DNA from: Candidatus Saccharimonadota bacterium
GTDB lineage: Bacteria > Patescibacteriota > Saccharimonadia > Saccharimonadales > Saccharimonadaceae
Length of the DNA stretch: 64,000 nt
Assembly: GCA_900555265.1 (NCBI GenBank)
Contig: UNSL01000003.1
Span: 47,716-111,715 of the forward strand
Direction of reading: 5' to 3'
Shown: positions 8,480 to 17,836 of the stretch, one piece after another
Layout of the letters: each line of letters begins with the position of its first letter
Numbering within the stretch: position 1 is the first letter of the stretch
Program-made: the position numbers and the translations under genes
The notes under the pieces: generated by a model
The model's database searches: none
Told to the model about the DNA's origin: nothing
The model's input: only the letters and a program-made list of their open reading frames with translations

Positions 8480-9721
8480 ATGTTAGACATTAAGTTCATC
8501 CGAGAAAATGCCGATTTGGTGCAAAAGTCGGCAAACGATAAAGGCTATAAAGTTGATATTGCGGCGTTGTTGCAATTAGACGATGAGCGTCGCGATTTAC
8601 AGAAGCAGGTTGAAGCGTTACGCGAACAGCGCAATGTTATTTCAGCGAAGATGAAGGGCGGCCAACCAGACCAAGAACTGATTGATCAGGGCAAGCAATT
8701 GAAAGTTGAATTGGCAGAGCGTGAGAGTTATTTGAAGTCGACCGAGGAAAAAGTTGCAGCAATTCTTAAAAACGTCCCGAATATAACTTTTGACGATGTA
8801 CCTCTGGGCGGTGAAGAAGATTCTGTTGAGGTAAAAGTTTATGGCGATTGTAAAACTGGCGCAAAGGATCATTTGGATTACGCTGTAAGTCGCGGCTGGG
8901 TGGACTTTGAGCGCGGCGCTAAGGTGGCTGGTGCGAAGTTTTATTATTTGAAGGGCGATTTGGCTTTATTGGAAAATGCCGTAACTCAATTTGCCTTGGA
9001 TTACGTAACAAAGCAGGGCTTCACATTTATGACCGTGCCGCATATGGTCAATTTACGAACAGCTGAGGGTGCAGGTTTCACTCCGAAGGGTGAGGGCAGC
9101 AACGAATATGTAGTTGACGGCGAAGATTTGACGCTAATTGGTACGGCGGAAATGCCATTAACCGGCTACCACGCGGACGAAATTTTGGACGAAAAAGATT
9201 TGCCATTGCTATACGCTGGATATAGTCCTTGCTATCGAAAAGAGGCGGGAACATACGGAAAGCACACGCGTGGTCTATTCCGAGTTCACCAATTTAATAA
9301 GTTGGAAATGTACGCGTTCTGTTTGCCTGAGCAATCTAAAGAGATTCATGAGAAAATTCTTAGCGTTGAAGAGGCGCTTTGGCAGCAAATTGGGATTTCT
9401 TATCACGTGGTTAATATTGCGGCGGGCGATTTGGGCGCACCGGCTGCGAAAAAGTACGACATTGAATATTGGTCGCCAGTTGATCAAACTTATCGTGAAC
9501 TGACGAGTTGTTCAAATTGTACTGATTATCAAGCTCGTGGTTTGAATATTCGAGTCAGGCGAGAAAACGGCACGATTGAATCTGTTCATACATTGAATGG
9601 AACTGCAGTATCGTTGGCTCGCTCATTGGTAGTGATTTTGGAGAATTTCCAGAATCCAGATGGAACTTTGACTGTCCCTGAAGTGCTTCGTCCGTATATG
9701 AATGGTCGTGACGTGATATAA
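8480..9721 (+). CDS. serS: Seryl-tRNA synthetase
   Basis: The 413-aa class II enzyme charges tRNA-Ser. It has an N-terminal coiled-coil arm (about 28-100) that binds the tRNA long arm, and a catalytic core with class II motif 2 (YRKEAGTYGKHTRGLFRVHQF about 253-273) and motif 3 (LNGTAVSLARSLVVILE about 373-389). Start ATG is 6 nt downstream of TATAAT, so the mRNA should be leaderless. The stop codon overlaps the -10 box of the next gene. Confidence 0.96.
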   Translation: MLDIKFIRENADLVQKSANDKGYKVDIAALLQLDDERRDLQKQVEALREQRNVISAKMKGGQPDQELIDQGKQLKVELAERESYLKSTEEKVAAILKNVPNITFDDVPLGGEEDSVEVKVYGDCKTGAKDHLDYAVSRGWVDFERGAKVAGAKFYYLKGDLALLENAVTQFALDYVTKQGFTFMTVPHMVNLRTAEGAGFTPKGEGSNEYVVDGEDLTLIGTAEMPLTGYHADEILDEKDLPLLYAGYSPCYRKEAGTYGKHTRGLFRVHQFNKLEMYAFCLPEQSKEIHEKILSVEEALWQQIGISYHVVNIAAGDLGAPAAKKYDIEYWSPVDQTYRELTSCSNCTDYQARGLNIRVRRENGTIESVHTLNGTAVSLARSLVVILENFQNPDGTLTVPEVLRPYMNGRDVI

Positions 9722-9722
9722 T
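9717..9722 (+). promoter_or_regulatory. Extended -10 box (TGATATAAT) of hpf, overlapping the serS stop
   Basis: The TAA stop of serS (9719-9721) lies inside this TATAAT. An AGGAGG ribosome site at 9742-9747 shows that hpf has a short leader. Confidence 0.6.
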
Positions 9723-9751
9723 AGAGAGCATACTAGTTAGTAGGAGGAAAA

Positions 9752-10123
9752 ATGATTAAGGATATTACAATTACTGGCGTTAAATATGAGCTGAACGCCA
9801 CAACAAAAAAATACGTTGAGCGAAAAATTGGTTCTTTGGGAAAATACTTGCCACGCCATGCGCGAAAAAGTGCATCTGCAGATGTGAAGATTAAGCAGAT
9901 TGACAATCCTGGCGGCAACAAATACGAAGTTGAAGTTATCATCAATGTGCCAGATAAGAAAATTGTAGCTAAGGATTCAACCATGAACGTTTTGGCTGCG
10001 GTGGATATTGTTGAAGCTAGGTTAAATGGTCAAGTTCGTAAGTATAAAGACGATGTACTGGCTCACGTTGGCGGAAGCCGTGGAGTTTTGGCGAAGCTAA
10101 AACAAACTTTCGGTCGAAAATAA
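9752..10123 (+). CDS. hpf: Ribosome hibernation-promoting factor, short HPF/RaiA type
   Basis: The 123-aa protein matches the N-terminal S30AE/HPF fold: ITGVKYELNATTKKYVERKI at the start, a beta strand with VEVIINVP, and the helix NVLAAVDIVEARLNGQVRKYKDD. It binds the 30S decoding region and inactivates ribosomes under starvation. The long-form C-terminal dimerisation domain is absent. It has one of the clearest ribosome sites in the window (AGGAGG). A terminator follows. Confidence 0.88.
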   Translation: MIKDITITGVKYELNATTKKYVERKIGSLGKYLPRHARKSASADVKIKQIDNPGGNKYEVEVIINVPDKKIVAKDSTMNVLAAVDIVEARLNGQVRKYKDDVLAHVGGSRGVLAKLKQTFGRK

Positions 10124-10144
10124 TTGATAGATGAAATTGGCAGG

Positions 10145-10169
10145 AAAGCGTTCAGATTCTGGGCGCTTT
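10145..10169 (+). terminator. Intrinsic terminator after hpf
   Basis: AAAGCG and CGCTTT form the stem, extended imperfectly inward, followed by TTTCTTTT. Confidence 0.75.
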
Positions 10170-10195
10170 TTCTTTTCAAATTGCCCGAAAAAAGT

Positions 10196-10201
10196 TATAA
10201 T
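10196..10201 (+). promoter_or_regulatory. TATAAT box of secA
   Basis: TATAAT lies 47 nt before the preferred secA ATG and 17 nt before an in-frame ATG at 10219. Confidence 0.5.
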
Positions 10202-10248
10202 AAAAGAAGTTTTTGAAAATGCCTGAAAGTGAGGGAGTTTTAAGGTTT

Positions 10249-12879
10249 ATGGCAATTACACAACAAAAAGCGCTGAGTAAGATTTTTGGCGATCCACAGA
10301 AGAAGATTTTGAAACGATTGCGTAAGCAAGTTGACGTTATTAACGGTCTGAATGACAAATATGAAAAAATGTCAGATAAGGAACTTCGGGCGCAAACTGA
10401 CGAATTAAAGAAACGTCTATCAAAAAAGAGCGTAACTTTGGATACGATTTTGCCAGACGCGTTTGCTGTGGCAAGGGAAGCTGCTAAGCGTGTGATTGGC
10501 GAGCGTCCGTATGATGTGCAGTTGATTGGTGGTATGGTTCTTCATGAGGGCAACGTTGCTGAGATGAAGACCGGTGAAGGTAAGACTCTTGTGGCTACAT
10601 TGCCGACTTATCTGAACGCTTTGGAGGGTAAGGGTGTTCACGTGGTGACGGTTAACGACTATTTGGCTCAGCGTGACGCCGGCTGGATGGGTCAAGTGTA
10701 TGATTTCCTGGGCTTGACCACTGGTGTGATTATCAATGAGGCGTCATTTGTTTACGATAAAGATTACGACAATGAGCATCACGACGACCCTCGAATGCGC
10801 AAGCTCCGCCCAGTTTCACGTAAAGAGGCTTACGCTGCGGATATTACATACGGCACGAATAACGAGTTTGGCTTTGATTATTTGCGCGATAACATGGTTA
10901 ATGATGTCGATTTGTTGCGTCAGCGTGAATTGAACTTCGCAATCGTTGACGAGGTTGACTCAATTCTAATTGACGAGGCTCGTACGCCACTTATTATCTC
11001 TGCTCCAGCGGCTGAAAATCCTGACAATTATTACACGTTTGCTAAAATCGCCGCGAAGTTGGTTCCGGAAGATTATGTTTTGGACGAGAAGCGCCGAAGT
11101 GTTGCCTTGACCGACGAAGGTGTTGAAAAGGTCCAGAAGTTATTGGGAATAAAAAACTTATACACTCCAGATCACGTACGTAGCGTTTATCACATGGATC
11201 AAGCATTAAGGGCACAGACATTATTCAAGCGCGACAAAGATTACGTCGTAACTAATGACGGCGAGGTGATCATAGTTGACGAGCATACTGGTCGTTTGAT
11301 GCAGGGTCGCCGCTACAACGAAGGCTTGCATCAGGCAATTGAGGCAAAAGAAGGCGTTCCTGTACTGGAAGAGAGTATGACCTTGGCGACAATTTCATTC
11401 CAAAATTATTTCCGTTTGTACAATAAATTGAGCGGTATGACCGGTACGGCATTTACTGAGGCTGAAGAATTCCAGCAAATTTATTCACTTGATGTTATCC
11501 AAATTCCACCGAACAAACCAGTTATTCGTGAGGATAAGGAAGATCTGATCTTCAAGACTGAAAAAGCCAAACTGAAAGCTGTTGCTGAGGCGATTAAGGA
11601 TTACCACAAGCAAGGTCGTCCTGTTTTGGTTGGCTCTGGTTCTATTGAAAAGAACGAGCAAATTGCCAAATATTTGGAAAAAGAAGGTATTAAGTTTGAG
11701 ATTCTGAACGCTAAGAACAATGAGCGTGAGGCTGCGATTGTGGCGAAAGCCGGCGAAAAAGGCGCGATTACTTTGGCTACGAATATCGCTGGTCGCGGTA
11801 CCGACATTAAACTTGGCGAGGGCGTTAAGGAACTAGGCGGATTGGTTGTTATCGGTTCGGAACGACATGAATCACGCCGAATTGACAATCAGTTGCGCGG
11901 TCGTGGCGGACGTCAGGGCGACCCAGGTGAGACTCAATTCTATGTTTCGACCGAAGATGATTTGATGCGAATTTTCCAGGGTGAGCGAATTGCATCGTTG
12001 ATGGATAGATTGGGTGTTGATGACGATACACCAATCAGAACTCGCGCCGTATCGAAAACATTGGAGGCAGCACAGAAGCGAGTTGAGGGTTATAACTTTG
12101 ATACGCGCAAAAATGTTGTTCAATACGACAATGTGATTAACCGTCATCGCCGCGTTGTTTATGTTATGCGACGTAGGATTTTGGAAGGCGACAATATTAA
12201 GCCGGAAATTGAGCGATTATTACGAGCTAAAGTTCACGAATTGACAACTCTTCCATCAAAGAATAATCCAAAGTTTGTCGAGGATTTCTCGGTTATTTTC
12301 CCAGTTGATAAGGAAAAAATTGAAAAGGTTGGTAAGGAAAAGAAAGATCGTTTGCGCTATGAGAAGGCGCTGGAGTTGGCTGAAGAGGCTTACGCAGAGA
12401 AAGAGCGTGAGATTGGCGCTGATGATTTGCGTGGAGTTGAGCGCGAAGTTTACATGGCGGTGTTGGACACATTGTGGATGCAGCATTTGGAAAATATGCA
12501 ACATTTGCGCGAGGGAATTCACTGGCGAAGTGTTGGACAGCGCGATCCTTTGGTAGAATATCGATCAGAATCTCAGAAGTTGTTTGAGAGTTTGCAAGCT
12601 AATCTCCGCGATGAAGTTTTGGCAACGATATTCAATATTCATAAAGCCGACGCTACAGTCCGTCAATCTCAAGACGATGAATATGACACCGAGCTAACTA
12701 GGTTGGCAGAAAATGCCGTTGAGCGTGGCGTAAATGAAATTGGTTCGGGCGAGGAAAATCGCGACGATGACTTCTCTGTGAAAAAAGGCAAGACTAGTGC
12801 GGAATCAAATCGTGCGAAAAATCAAGCTCGAAAGAAGAAAAAGGCTCAGCGACAGAACCGTAAGAAAAATCGTAAATAA
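10249..12879 (+). CDS. secA: Protein translocase ATPase SecA
   Basis: SecA drives Sec-dependent export by ATP hydrolysis at SecYEG. Visible are Walker A MKTGEGKTLVATL, the VDEVDSILIDEARTPLI DEAD-type box, the GMTGTAFTEAEEF and ATNIAGRGTDIKLG motifs, the QLRGRGGRQGDPG motif, and the C-terminal scaffold. The C-terminus is a Lys/Arg-rich tail without the Cys-based zinc motif. I prefer ATG 10249 (MAITQQKALSKIFG) because homologues begin with such a sequence and GAGGGAG/AAGG lie upstream; in-frame starts at 10213 and 10219 are possible. Confidence 0.96.
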   Translation: MAITQQKALSKIFGDPQKKILKRLRKQVDVINGLNDKYEKMSDKELRAQTDELKKRLSKKSVTLDTILPDAFAVAREAAKRVIGERPYDVQLIGGMVLHEGNVAEMKTGEGKTLVATLPTYLNALEGKGVHVVTVNDYLAQRDAGWMGQVYDFLGLTTGVIINEASFVYDKDYDNEHHDDPRMRKLRPVSRKEAYAADITYGTNNEFGFDYLRDNMVNDVDLLRQRELNFAIVDEVDSILIDEARTPLIISAPAAENPDNYYTFAKIAAKLVPEDYVLDEKRRSVALTDEGVEKVQKLLGIKNLYTPDHVRSVYHMDQALRAQTLFKRDKDYVVTNDGEVIIVDEHTGRLMQGRRYNEGLHQAIEAKEGVPVLEESMTLATISFQNYFRLYNKLSGMTGTAFTEAEEFQQIYSLDVIQIPPNKPVIREDKEDLIFKTEKAKLKAVAEAIKDYHKQGRPVLVGSGSIEKNEQIAKYLEKEGIKFEILNAKNNEREAAIVAKAGEKGAITLATNIAGRGTDIKLGEGVKELGGLVVIGSERHESRRIDNQLRGRGGRQGDPGETQFYVSTEDDLMRIFQGERIASLMDRLGVDDDTPIRTRAVSKTLEAAQKRVEGYNFDTRKNVVQYDNVINRHRRVVYVMRRRILEGDNIKPEIERLLRAKVHELTTLPSKNNPKFVEDFSVIFPVDKEKIEKVGKEKKDRLRYEKALELAEEAYAEKEREIGADDLRGVEREVYMAVLDTLWMQHLENMQHLREGIHWRSVGQRDPLVEYRSESQKLFESLQANLRDEVLATIFNIHKADATVRQSQDDEYDTELTRLAENAVERGVNEIGSGEENRDDDFSVKKGKTSAESNRAKNQARKKKKAQRQNRKKNRK

Positions 12880-12894
12880 TCAGAGAATTAGGCA

Positions 12895-14172
12895 ATGAAA
12901 CATACAGTTGAGGAAATTAGACTGAAGAATGGTGCGCGCGGCTTGTTGATTGACGTTCCAGATGCTACGGTAATGAGTTTTCAGGTGCAGTTCAGGGCGG
13001 GAAATCGCTACGTTCTGAATAAAGATATTTACGAAACGGCTCACATTATGGAGCATATGGCGTTCGGTGCGAATGAAAAGTTTCGTTCGGAGCATAATTA
13101 CGAGCAGGAATTTACCAAAAACGGCGCTTATCACAACGCTTACACTTCTGACTATTCAATGGTTTATGAAGCGATTTGTGCGGATTTTGAATGGGATAGG
13201 ATTTTGGAACTTCAGAGGTTGGCTATTACGACGCCGCGATTCAACGCCGATGAGCTTGAGGCGGAAAAGGGCAATGTTCGCTCTGAATTGACTGGTTATC
13301 TCAACAATCACAACCGTGTGATGTGGCCGCGCATTCAGCAGGCGCTGGGTGAAGATATTTTGACGTATAATCAGCGCTTAAAAACAATTGCTAATATTGA
13401 ACTAAAGGATATTAAAAATCATCACAAGCGAACGCATACTTTGAAGAATATGCGGTTTGTGGTGGCTGGAAAAATGGCTGGGCGAAAAGCGGCTATTAAA
13501 GAACACCTTGAGGGCTGGCAATTGGAGACGGGCGAGCGATTCGTTATTCCGCGCGATGAACCACGCAGGGCTAACCCAGTCTTAGTTAAGCGAAAAGAGG
13601 CGACGAATTTGACGTTTGGCTGGTCAATGATGATTCCGCGCGAGTTAAGTGATGAAGAAGTCACGGCTATGAACGCATTGAACCACATTCTGACCGGCAC
13701 GATGAGCTCGAGAATTTTTGGCGCGGCTCGTAAAAAAGGCTTAGCGTATGGTATTTTTAGTGATACGTCGATTGGTTTTTACGATTCGGCTTGGGATTTT
13801 GGCGGACAAGTAAATGTCGAAACCGCAGAAAAGCTCTTTGATATTATTGTGAGAGAGTTGAAGAAAGTTTTGGCTGGATCTATTTCTGATGAAGATTTGG
13901 AAAGCGTGAAGTCGTATTCATTGGGTCGTTATCAAATGGGTGCTCAAACTGTTGGGCAAGTAAGCAATTTTTACGTAGGACGATATTTTGCTGACGATTT
14001 TGTGAGAGATTATGCCGCCGTTCCAGATTCTATCTTGGCGGTAACTCCCGATCAGTTGATTGAAACGGCTCGTCAATTTTTTGCATCCAACACGTGGACG
14101 TTGGCGGCAGTTACTTCGGAAGAAAAAGAGCTATTAACAAAGCTGTACGATAAGCTCGACAAGCTGTTTTAG
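12895..14172 (+). CDS. M16-family zinc metallopeptidase
   Basis: The 425-aa protein has the inverted zinc motif HIMEH (about residues 50-54) and the distal Glu in LEAEKGNVRSEL (about 120-131), the complete HxxEH...E set of active M16 peptidases. The C-terminal half is the second, non-catalytic M16 domain with GRYQMGAQTVGQVSNFYVGRY. No signal peptide is seen, so it is likely cytoplasmic and may degrade peptides. It starts 15 nt after secA and is probably co-transcribed with it. Confidence 0.9.
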   Translation: MKHTVEEIRLKNGARGLLIDVPDATVMSFQVQFRAGNRYVLNKDIYETAHIMEHMAFGANEKFRSEHNYEQEFTKNGAYHNAYTSDYSMVYEAICADFEWDRILELQRLAITTPRFNADELEAEKGNVRSELTGYLNNHNRVMWPRIQQALGEDILTYNQRLKTIANIELKDIKNHHKRTHTLKNMRFVVAGKMAGRKAAIKEHLEGWQLETGERFVIPRDEPRRANPVLVKRKEATNLTFGWSMMIPRELSDEEVTAMNALNHILTGTMSSRIFGAARKKGLAYGIFSDTSIGFYDSAWDFGGQVNVETAEKLFDIIVRELKKVLAGSISDEDLESVKSYSLGRYQMGAQTVGQVSNFYVGRYFADDFVRDYAAVPDSILAVTPDQLIETARQFFASNTWTLAAVTSEEKELLTKLYDKLDKLF

Positions 14173-14196
14173 GGTGTAATCGTAAATTGCCCGTGA

Positions 14197-14202
14197 TATA
14201 AT
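14197..14202 (+). promoter_or_regulatory. Extended -10 box (TGATATAAT) of leaderless murD
   Basis: TATAAT is 6 nt before the murD ATG. Confidence 0.6.
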
Positions 14203-14208
14203 CAGGTT

Positions 14209-15453
14209 ATGAAAATTGTCATTGCTGGTTTTGGTGTTGAAGGTCAATCTAATTTGCGGTATTTTCGAGAGAAGTTTCCGGAAGCTGATTTTTTGGTGGC
14301 GGACGAGCGTGAAAAAGTAGATAATTTGCCGGAAAATGTGGCTTATCAGACGGGATTTTCGGGGCTGGATGACGCGGATTTAATCGTTAGGTCGCCAAGT
14401 CTTCCGCCAAAAAAGATAAAGACTAACGGTCAAATTTGGTCGGCGACAAATGAGTTTTTTGCCAATTGCCCAGCGACTATAATTGGCGTGACTGGCACAA
14501 AAGGCAAGGGAACGACGTGTAGTTTTATCTCGTCGATTTTGCGCGCGGCAGGTAAAACCGTTCATTTGGTGGGAAATATCGGCGTGCCAGCTTTGGATAT
14601 TTTACCGAAAATTGAGAAAAATGACATTGTCGTTTATGAATTGTCCAGTTTTCAATTGTGGGATTTGCAGAAATCTCCGCACGTTGCTGTGGTGCTGATG
14701 ATTGAGCCTGACCACTTGAATGTCCACACTGATTTTAATGATTATTTGACAGCAAAAGCGAATATTGCCAAGTCTCAAACCGCGGACGATTATGTTGTCT
14801 ATAATTCTCAAAATGAGTTTAGTTCGTCGATCGCAGTTGTGAGTTTGGCACAGAAAAAGGAATATCCATTTGTTCTTTCGGACGATATAACTTCTGCGAT
14901 TTGTTTGCCAGGGAAGCATAATGTCGACAATGCGTGCGCGGCGATAGCGGCTGTAAAGTCGATTTTGCCGAACGTGTCGGATGATGAGATAAAGAAGGGA
15001 CTTAGCGAGTTTACGGGGTTGCCACATCGATTGAAGTTTGTTGCTGAAAAATACGGCGTGAAATATTACGACGACAGCATTTCGACCACTCCGGGCAGTG
15101 CTATTGCGGCATTGAAAGCTTTTGCGGAACCGAAAATTTTGATTTTGGGCGGCTCGGATAAGGGCGCAGATTATTCTGAATTAGCGAAAGAAATTGTTAG
15201 GCAAAACGTACGATTGATAATTATCAATGGCGCTAACGCTGATGAAATTAGGGAAGTCTTGAGGGAAGAAAAGGTTGATTGCGAAATTGTCCAATTGAAT
15301 ATGGCAGAAATGAAAGAGGTTGCTAAATTAGCCGAAAATAAAGCGCAATCTGGCGACGTGGTGATTCTTAGCCCAGCAGCCGCCAGCTTTGATATGTTTA
15401 AGAGTTATTCTGATCGTGGCGAGCAATTTGTCGCCGCCGTAGAAGAACTTTAA
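14209..15453 (+). CDS. murD: UDP-N-acetylmuramoyl-L-alanine--D-glutamate ligase
   Basis: MurD adds D-Glu to UDP-MurNAc-L-Ala in the cytoplasm. The 414-aa protein has an N-terminal Rossmann-like domain, the ATP loop [11 protein letters not shown] (about 99-109), [10 protein letters not shown], and the C-terminal Mur ligase domain with [12 protein letters not shown]. It is not in the division cluster at 40-48 kb but stands alone here. It is probably leaderless. Its stop and that of hpt on the other strand share the sequence TTAA. Confidence 0.94.
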   Translation: MKIVIAGFGVEGQSNLRYFREKFPEADFLVADEREKVDNLPENVAYQTGFSGLDDADLIVRSPSLPPKKIKTNGQIWSATNEFFANCPATIIGVTGTKGKGTTCSFISSILRAAGKTVHLVGNIGVPALDILPKIEKNDIVVYELSSFQLWDLQKSPHVAVVLMIEPDHLNVHTDFNDYLTAKANIAKSQTADDYVVYNSQNEFSSSIAVVSLAQKKEYPFVLSDDITSAICLPGKHNVDNACAAIAAVKSILPNVSDDEIKKGLSEFTGLPHRLKFVAEKYGVKYYDDSISTTPGSAIAALKAFAEPKILILGGSDKGADYSELAKEIVRQNVRLIIINGANADEIREVLREEKVDCEIVQLNMAEMKEVAKLAENKAQSGDVVILSPAAASFDMFKSYSDRGEQFVAAVEEL

Positions 15454-15989
15454 TCTTGATAAACTTCTGGTTTTAAGACGCCAATGTATGGCAAGTTGCG
15501 GTATTGCTGGCGAAAATCCAAACCATAGCCAACGACAAATTCATTCGGCGTATCGATGCCGACATAATCGGCTTTTGCGTCAACTTCGCGCCGCGCTGGT
15601 TTGTCTAATAGCGAACATATTTTTACCGACGCAGCATTTTTTGCGGCAAATAATTCTCTTAGCGCCTGAGCGGTTCGACCGCTGTCAATTATGTCCTCAA
15701 CGATCAACACGTGCCTATCTGTTGCGTCGGTATCCAAATCTTTGATAATTTTTACAGATCCAGAAGATTTTGTGTCGTCGCCGTAGCTGGAAACCGCCAT
15801 GAAATCAATTTCCATATAGCAATCCATCGCCTGTATCAAGTCGATCATAAACGGCGCTGCGCCACGTAAAATACCCACGACGACAGGATTTTTATCGTGA
15901 TAATCCTCGGTCAATTTTTTCCCAAGTTTCTGAACTGCCGTTTTTATATCTTCATTCGTAAATAGAATTTTCTCAATATCTTTATCCAT
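15450..15989 (-). CDS. hpt: Hypoxanthine phosphoribosyltransferase
   Basis: The 179-aa enzyme converts hypoxanthine or guanine and PRPP to nucleotides. The PRPP-binding motif [14 protein letters not shown] (about 94-107) and the [10 protein letters not shown] loop (about 63-72) are intact. Purine salvage fits an epibiont that depends on its host for bases. It converges with murD with a 4-nt overlap and diverges from prfB; a TAAAAT -10-like box lies just upstream of its ATG, suggesting a leaderless mRNA. Confidence 0.94.
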   Translation of the reverse strand: MDKDIEKILFTNEDIKTAVQKLGKKLTEDYHDKNPVVVGILRGAAPFMIDLIQAMDCYMEIDFMAVSSYGDDTKSSGSVKIIKDLDTDATDRHVLIVEDIIDSGRTAQALRELFAAKNAASVKICSLLDKPARREVDAKADYVGIDTPNEFVVGYGLDFRQQYRNLPYIGVLKPEVYQD

Positions 15990-16027
15990 CTTTTTATTTT
16001 AACAGAGAATTGAGCGCTGAAAAATGA

Positions 16028-16033
16028 TACAAT
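16028..16033 (+). promoter_or_regulatory. Extended -10 box (TGATACAAT) of leaderless prfB
   Basis: TACAAT is 7 nt before the prfB ATG. Confidence 0.5.
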
Positions 16034-16040
16034 AAAATAT

Positions 16041-17132
16041 ATGCAACCGCTAAAAAAGAAAATTGGTGAATTAGAAAAAGAAATTGAACAGGCTAAAAAA
16101 GCGCTGAAGTTTTCTGATTTGGAGCAGAAATTGGCGGAGCTGGACGATCAATTGAACCAGCCAGAAATTTGGAATAATCCTGATTATGCCCAAGAATTAA
16201 CGAAACAAGCTGCCAGCCTTCGCCAGACTGTCGAGCCTTGGCAGACTTTGACGGTGCAAGTTGGTGATATGGTGGAGCTGATGGAGCTTGGTGATGACGA
16301 TTTATTGCCGGAATTCCAAGCGCAAGTTTCGGCGATTGAGAAGAGTTTTGATAGGCATAAAACCGATTTGCTATTCTCTGGCGAATATGACAATCGATCG
16401 GCAATTATGCGTATTTCCGCTGGCGTGGGCGGGCTGGACGCGCAGGATTTTGCGGCGATGTTGGAGCGAATGTATTTGCGCTGGGCGGAAAAATCTGGTA
16501 TGAAGGTTGATACACTGGAACGCTCGACAAATGATGATGCTGGAATTAAAACGGTCGTTTTGGAGATTTCTGGATCCTTTGCTTATGGAAAATTGCGGTC
16601 GGAAAATGGCGTGCATCGTTTGGTGCGATTAAGTCCGTTTAATGCGGACAATTTGCGTCAGACTAGTTTTGCGCTTGTCGAGGTTTTGCCGAAAATTGAC
16701 GCGCCCGATGAAATATCAATTGATCCGAATGATTTAAGAATTGATGTCTATCGTTCGGGCGGCAAGGGTGGTCAAGGTGTAAATACGACGGATTCGGCGG
16801 TTCGAGTGACGCATGAGCCGACAGGGATTACGGTGGCTATTCAGAATGAGCGCTCGCAGATTCAGAATAAAGAAACGGCTCTGAAGATTTTGCGGTCAAA
16901 ATTGTTAGCGATGAAATTAGAGCAGCACGCCGAAACTTTGTCGGATCTCAGGGCTGGCGAATCGGCAAACTGGGGTAGTCAAATTAGAAATTACGTTTTG
17001 CATCCATATACGTTAGTTAAGGATACGCGCACGAAGCACGAAAATCGCAACGCTCAAGGTGTTCTGGATGGCTATATTGACGAATTTATCACGGCATATT
17101 TAGAACAAAATGCTAATTCTAAAAATATTTAG
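16041..17132 (+). CDS. prfB: Peptide chain release factor 2
   Basis: RF2 reads UAA and UGA and releases the peptide. The 363-aa protein has the GGQ motif (SGGKGGQGVNTTDSAVRVTH, about 235-254) and the SPF anticodon-like element (LVRLSPFNADN, about 194-204) that marks RF2 rather than RF1. The frame is continuous from the ATG, so the programmed +1 frameshift common in prfB genes is absent. Its presence supports UGA as a stop codon in this organism. Confidence 0.95.
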   Translation: MQPLKKKIGELEKEIEQAKKALKFSDLEQKLAELDDQLNQPEIWNNPDYAQELTKQAASLRQTVEPWQTLTVQVGDMVELMELGDDDLLPEFQAQVSAIEKSFDRHKTDLLFSGEYDNRSAIMRISAGVGGLDAQDFAAMLERMYLRWAEKSGMKVDTLERSTNDDAGIKTVVLEISGSFAYGKLRSENGVHRLVRLSPFNADNLRQTSFALVEVLPKIDAPDEISIDPNDLRIDVYRSGGKGGQGVNTTDSAVRVTHEPTGITVAIQNERSQIQNKETALKILRSKLLAMKLEQHAETLSDLRAGESANWGSQIRNYVLHPYTLVKDTRTKHENRNAQGVLDGYIDEFITAYLEQNANSKNI

Positions 17133-17139
17133 CTTATGG

Positions 17140-17145
17140 TATAAT
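17140..17145 (+). promoter_or_regulatory. Extended -10 box (TGGTATAAT) of leaderless ftsE
   Basis: TATAAT is 7 nt before the ftsE ATG. Confidence 0.6.
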
Positions 17146-17152
17146 ACTATTA

Positions 17153-17836
17153 ATGATTCTGTTAGATAGGGTAACGAAGAACTACGGAAAAAGTAACAAG
17201 CCGGCGCTGAATCGAGCAAGCATTCATGTTGGCGCTGGTGAATTTGTGATTATTGTTGGTACGTCAGGTGCTGGCAAATCGACACTTTTGAAGCTTTTGA
17301 CCAGGGAAGAAAAGCCAAGCTCTGGAAAAATTGTGGTTGGCGGAATTGATTATGACAATTTGAAGGACAAGCATATTCCGCTGTTGCGTCGGAAAATTGG
17401 CGTGGTTTTTCAGGATTTTAAGTTGCTTCCGAATCGAACGGTGTTTGAAAACGTGGCGTTTGCTCTGGAAATTGCTGGAATGACAAATCGGGAGATTAAG
17501 GCAACTGTGCCGAAGGTGATTGAGTTGGTTGGTCTTAAGGGGAAGGAAAAGCATTTTCCTCATCAGCTTTCTGGTGGTGAGCGTCAGCGTGTAGCGATTG
17601 CTAGGGCGGTGGTGCGTCAGCCGAAGATTCTGATCGCAGACGAGCCGACTGGAAACTTGGACCCGAAGCACAGCTGGGATATTGTTCGCTTGCTAGAAAA
17701 GATTAACAAGTATGGCACGACGGTTATTTTGACGACTCACAACGTGGAGATTGTTAACAAATTGAAGCGGCGCGTTATTACAATTGATCATGGTAAAATC
17801 ACCTCTGATCAGGCGAGAGGGAGTTATAAACAGTAA
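17153..17836 (+). CDS. ftsE: Cell division ATP-binding protein FtsE
   Basis: The 227-aa ABC ATPase has Walker A GTSGAGKST (about 36-44), signature LSGGERQRVAIARA (about 139-152) and Walker B ILIADEPTG. The pairing with ftsX and a coiled-coil CHAP hydrolase downstream identifies it as FtsE rather than a transporter ATPase. FtsEX converts ATP hydrolysis into activation of septal peptidoglycan hydrolases. Its stop overlaps the ftsX start by one base. Confidence 0.95.
   Translation: MILLDRVTKNYGKSNKPALNRASIHVGAGEFVIIVGTSGAGKSTLLKLLTREEKPSSGKIVVGGIDYDNLKDKHIPLLRRKIGVVFQDFKLLPNRTVFENVAFALEIAGMTNREIKATVPKVIELVGLKGKEKHFPHQLSGGERQRVAIARAVVRQPKILIADEPTGNLDPKHSWDIVRLLEKINKYGTTVILTTHNVEIVNKLKRRVITIDHGKITSDQARGSYKQ

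Noticed and set aside
15450..15453. Overlap of murD and hpt as a sign of assembly error
   Set aside because: Both proteins have normal length; the convergent stops simply share TTAA.
16041..17132. Programmed frameshift in prfB or UGA recoding
   Set aside because: The frame is open from the ATG without an internal TGA, and many genes use TGA as stop.
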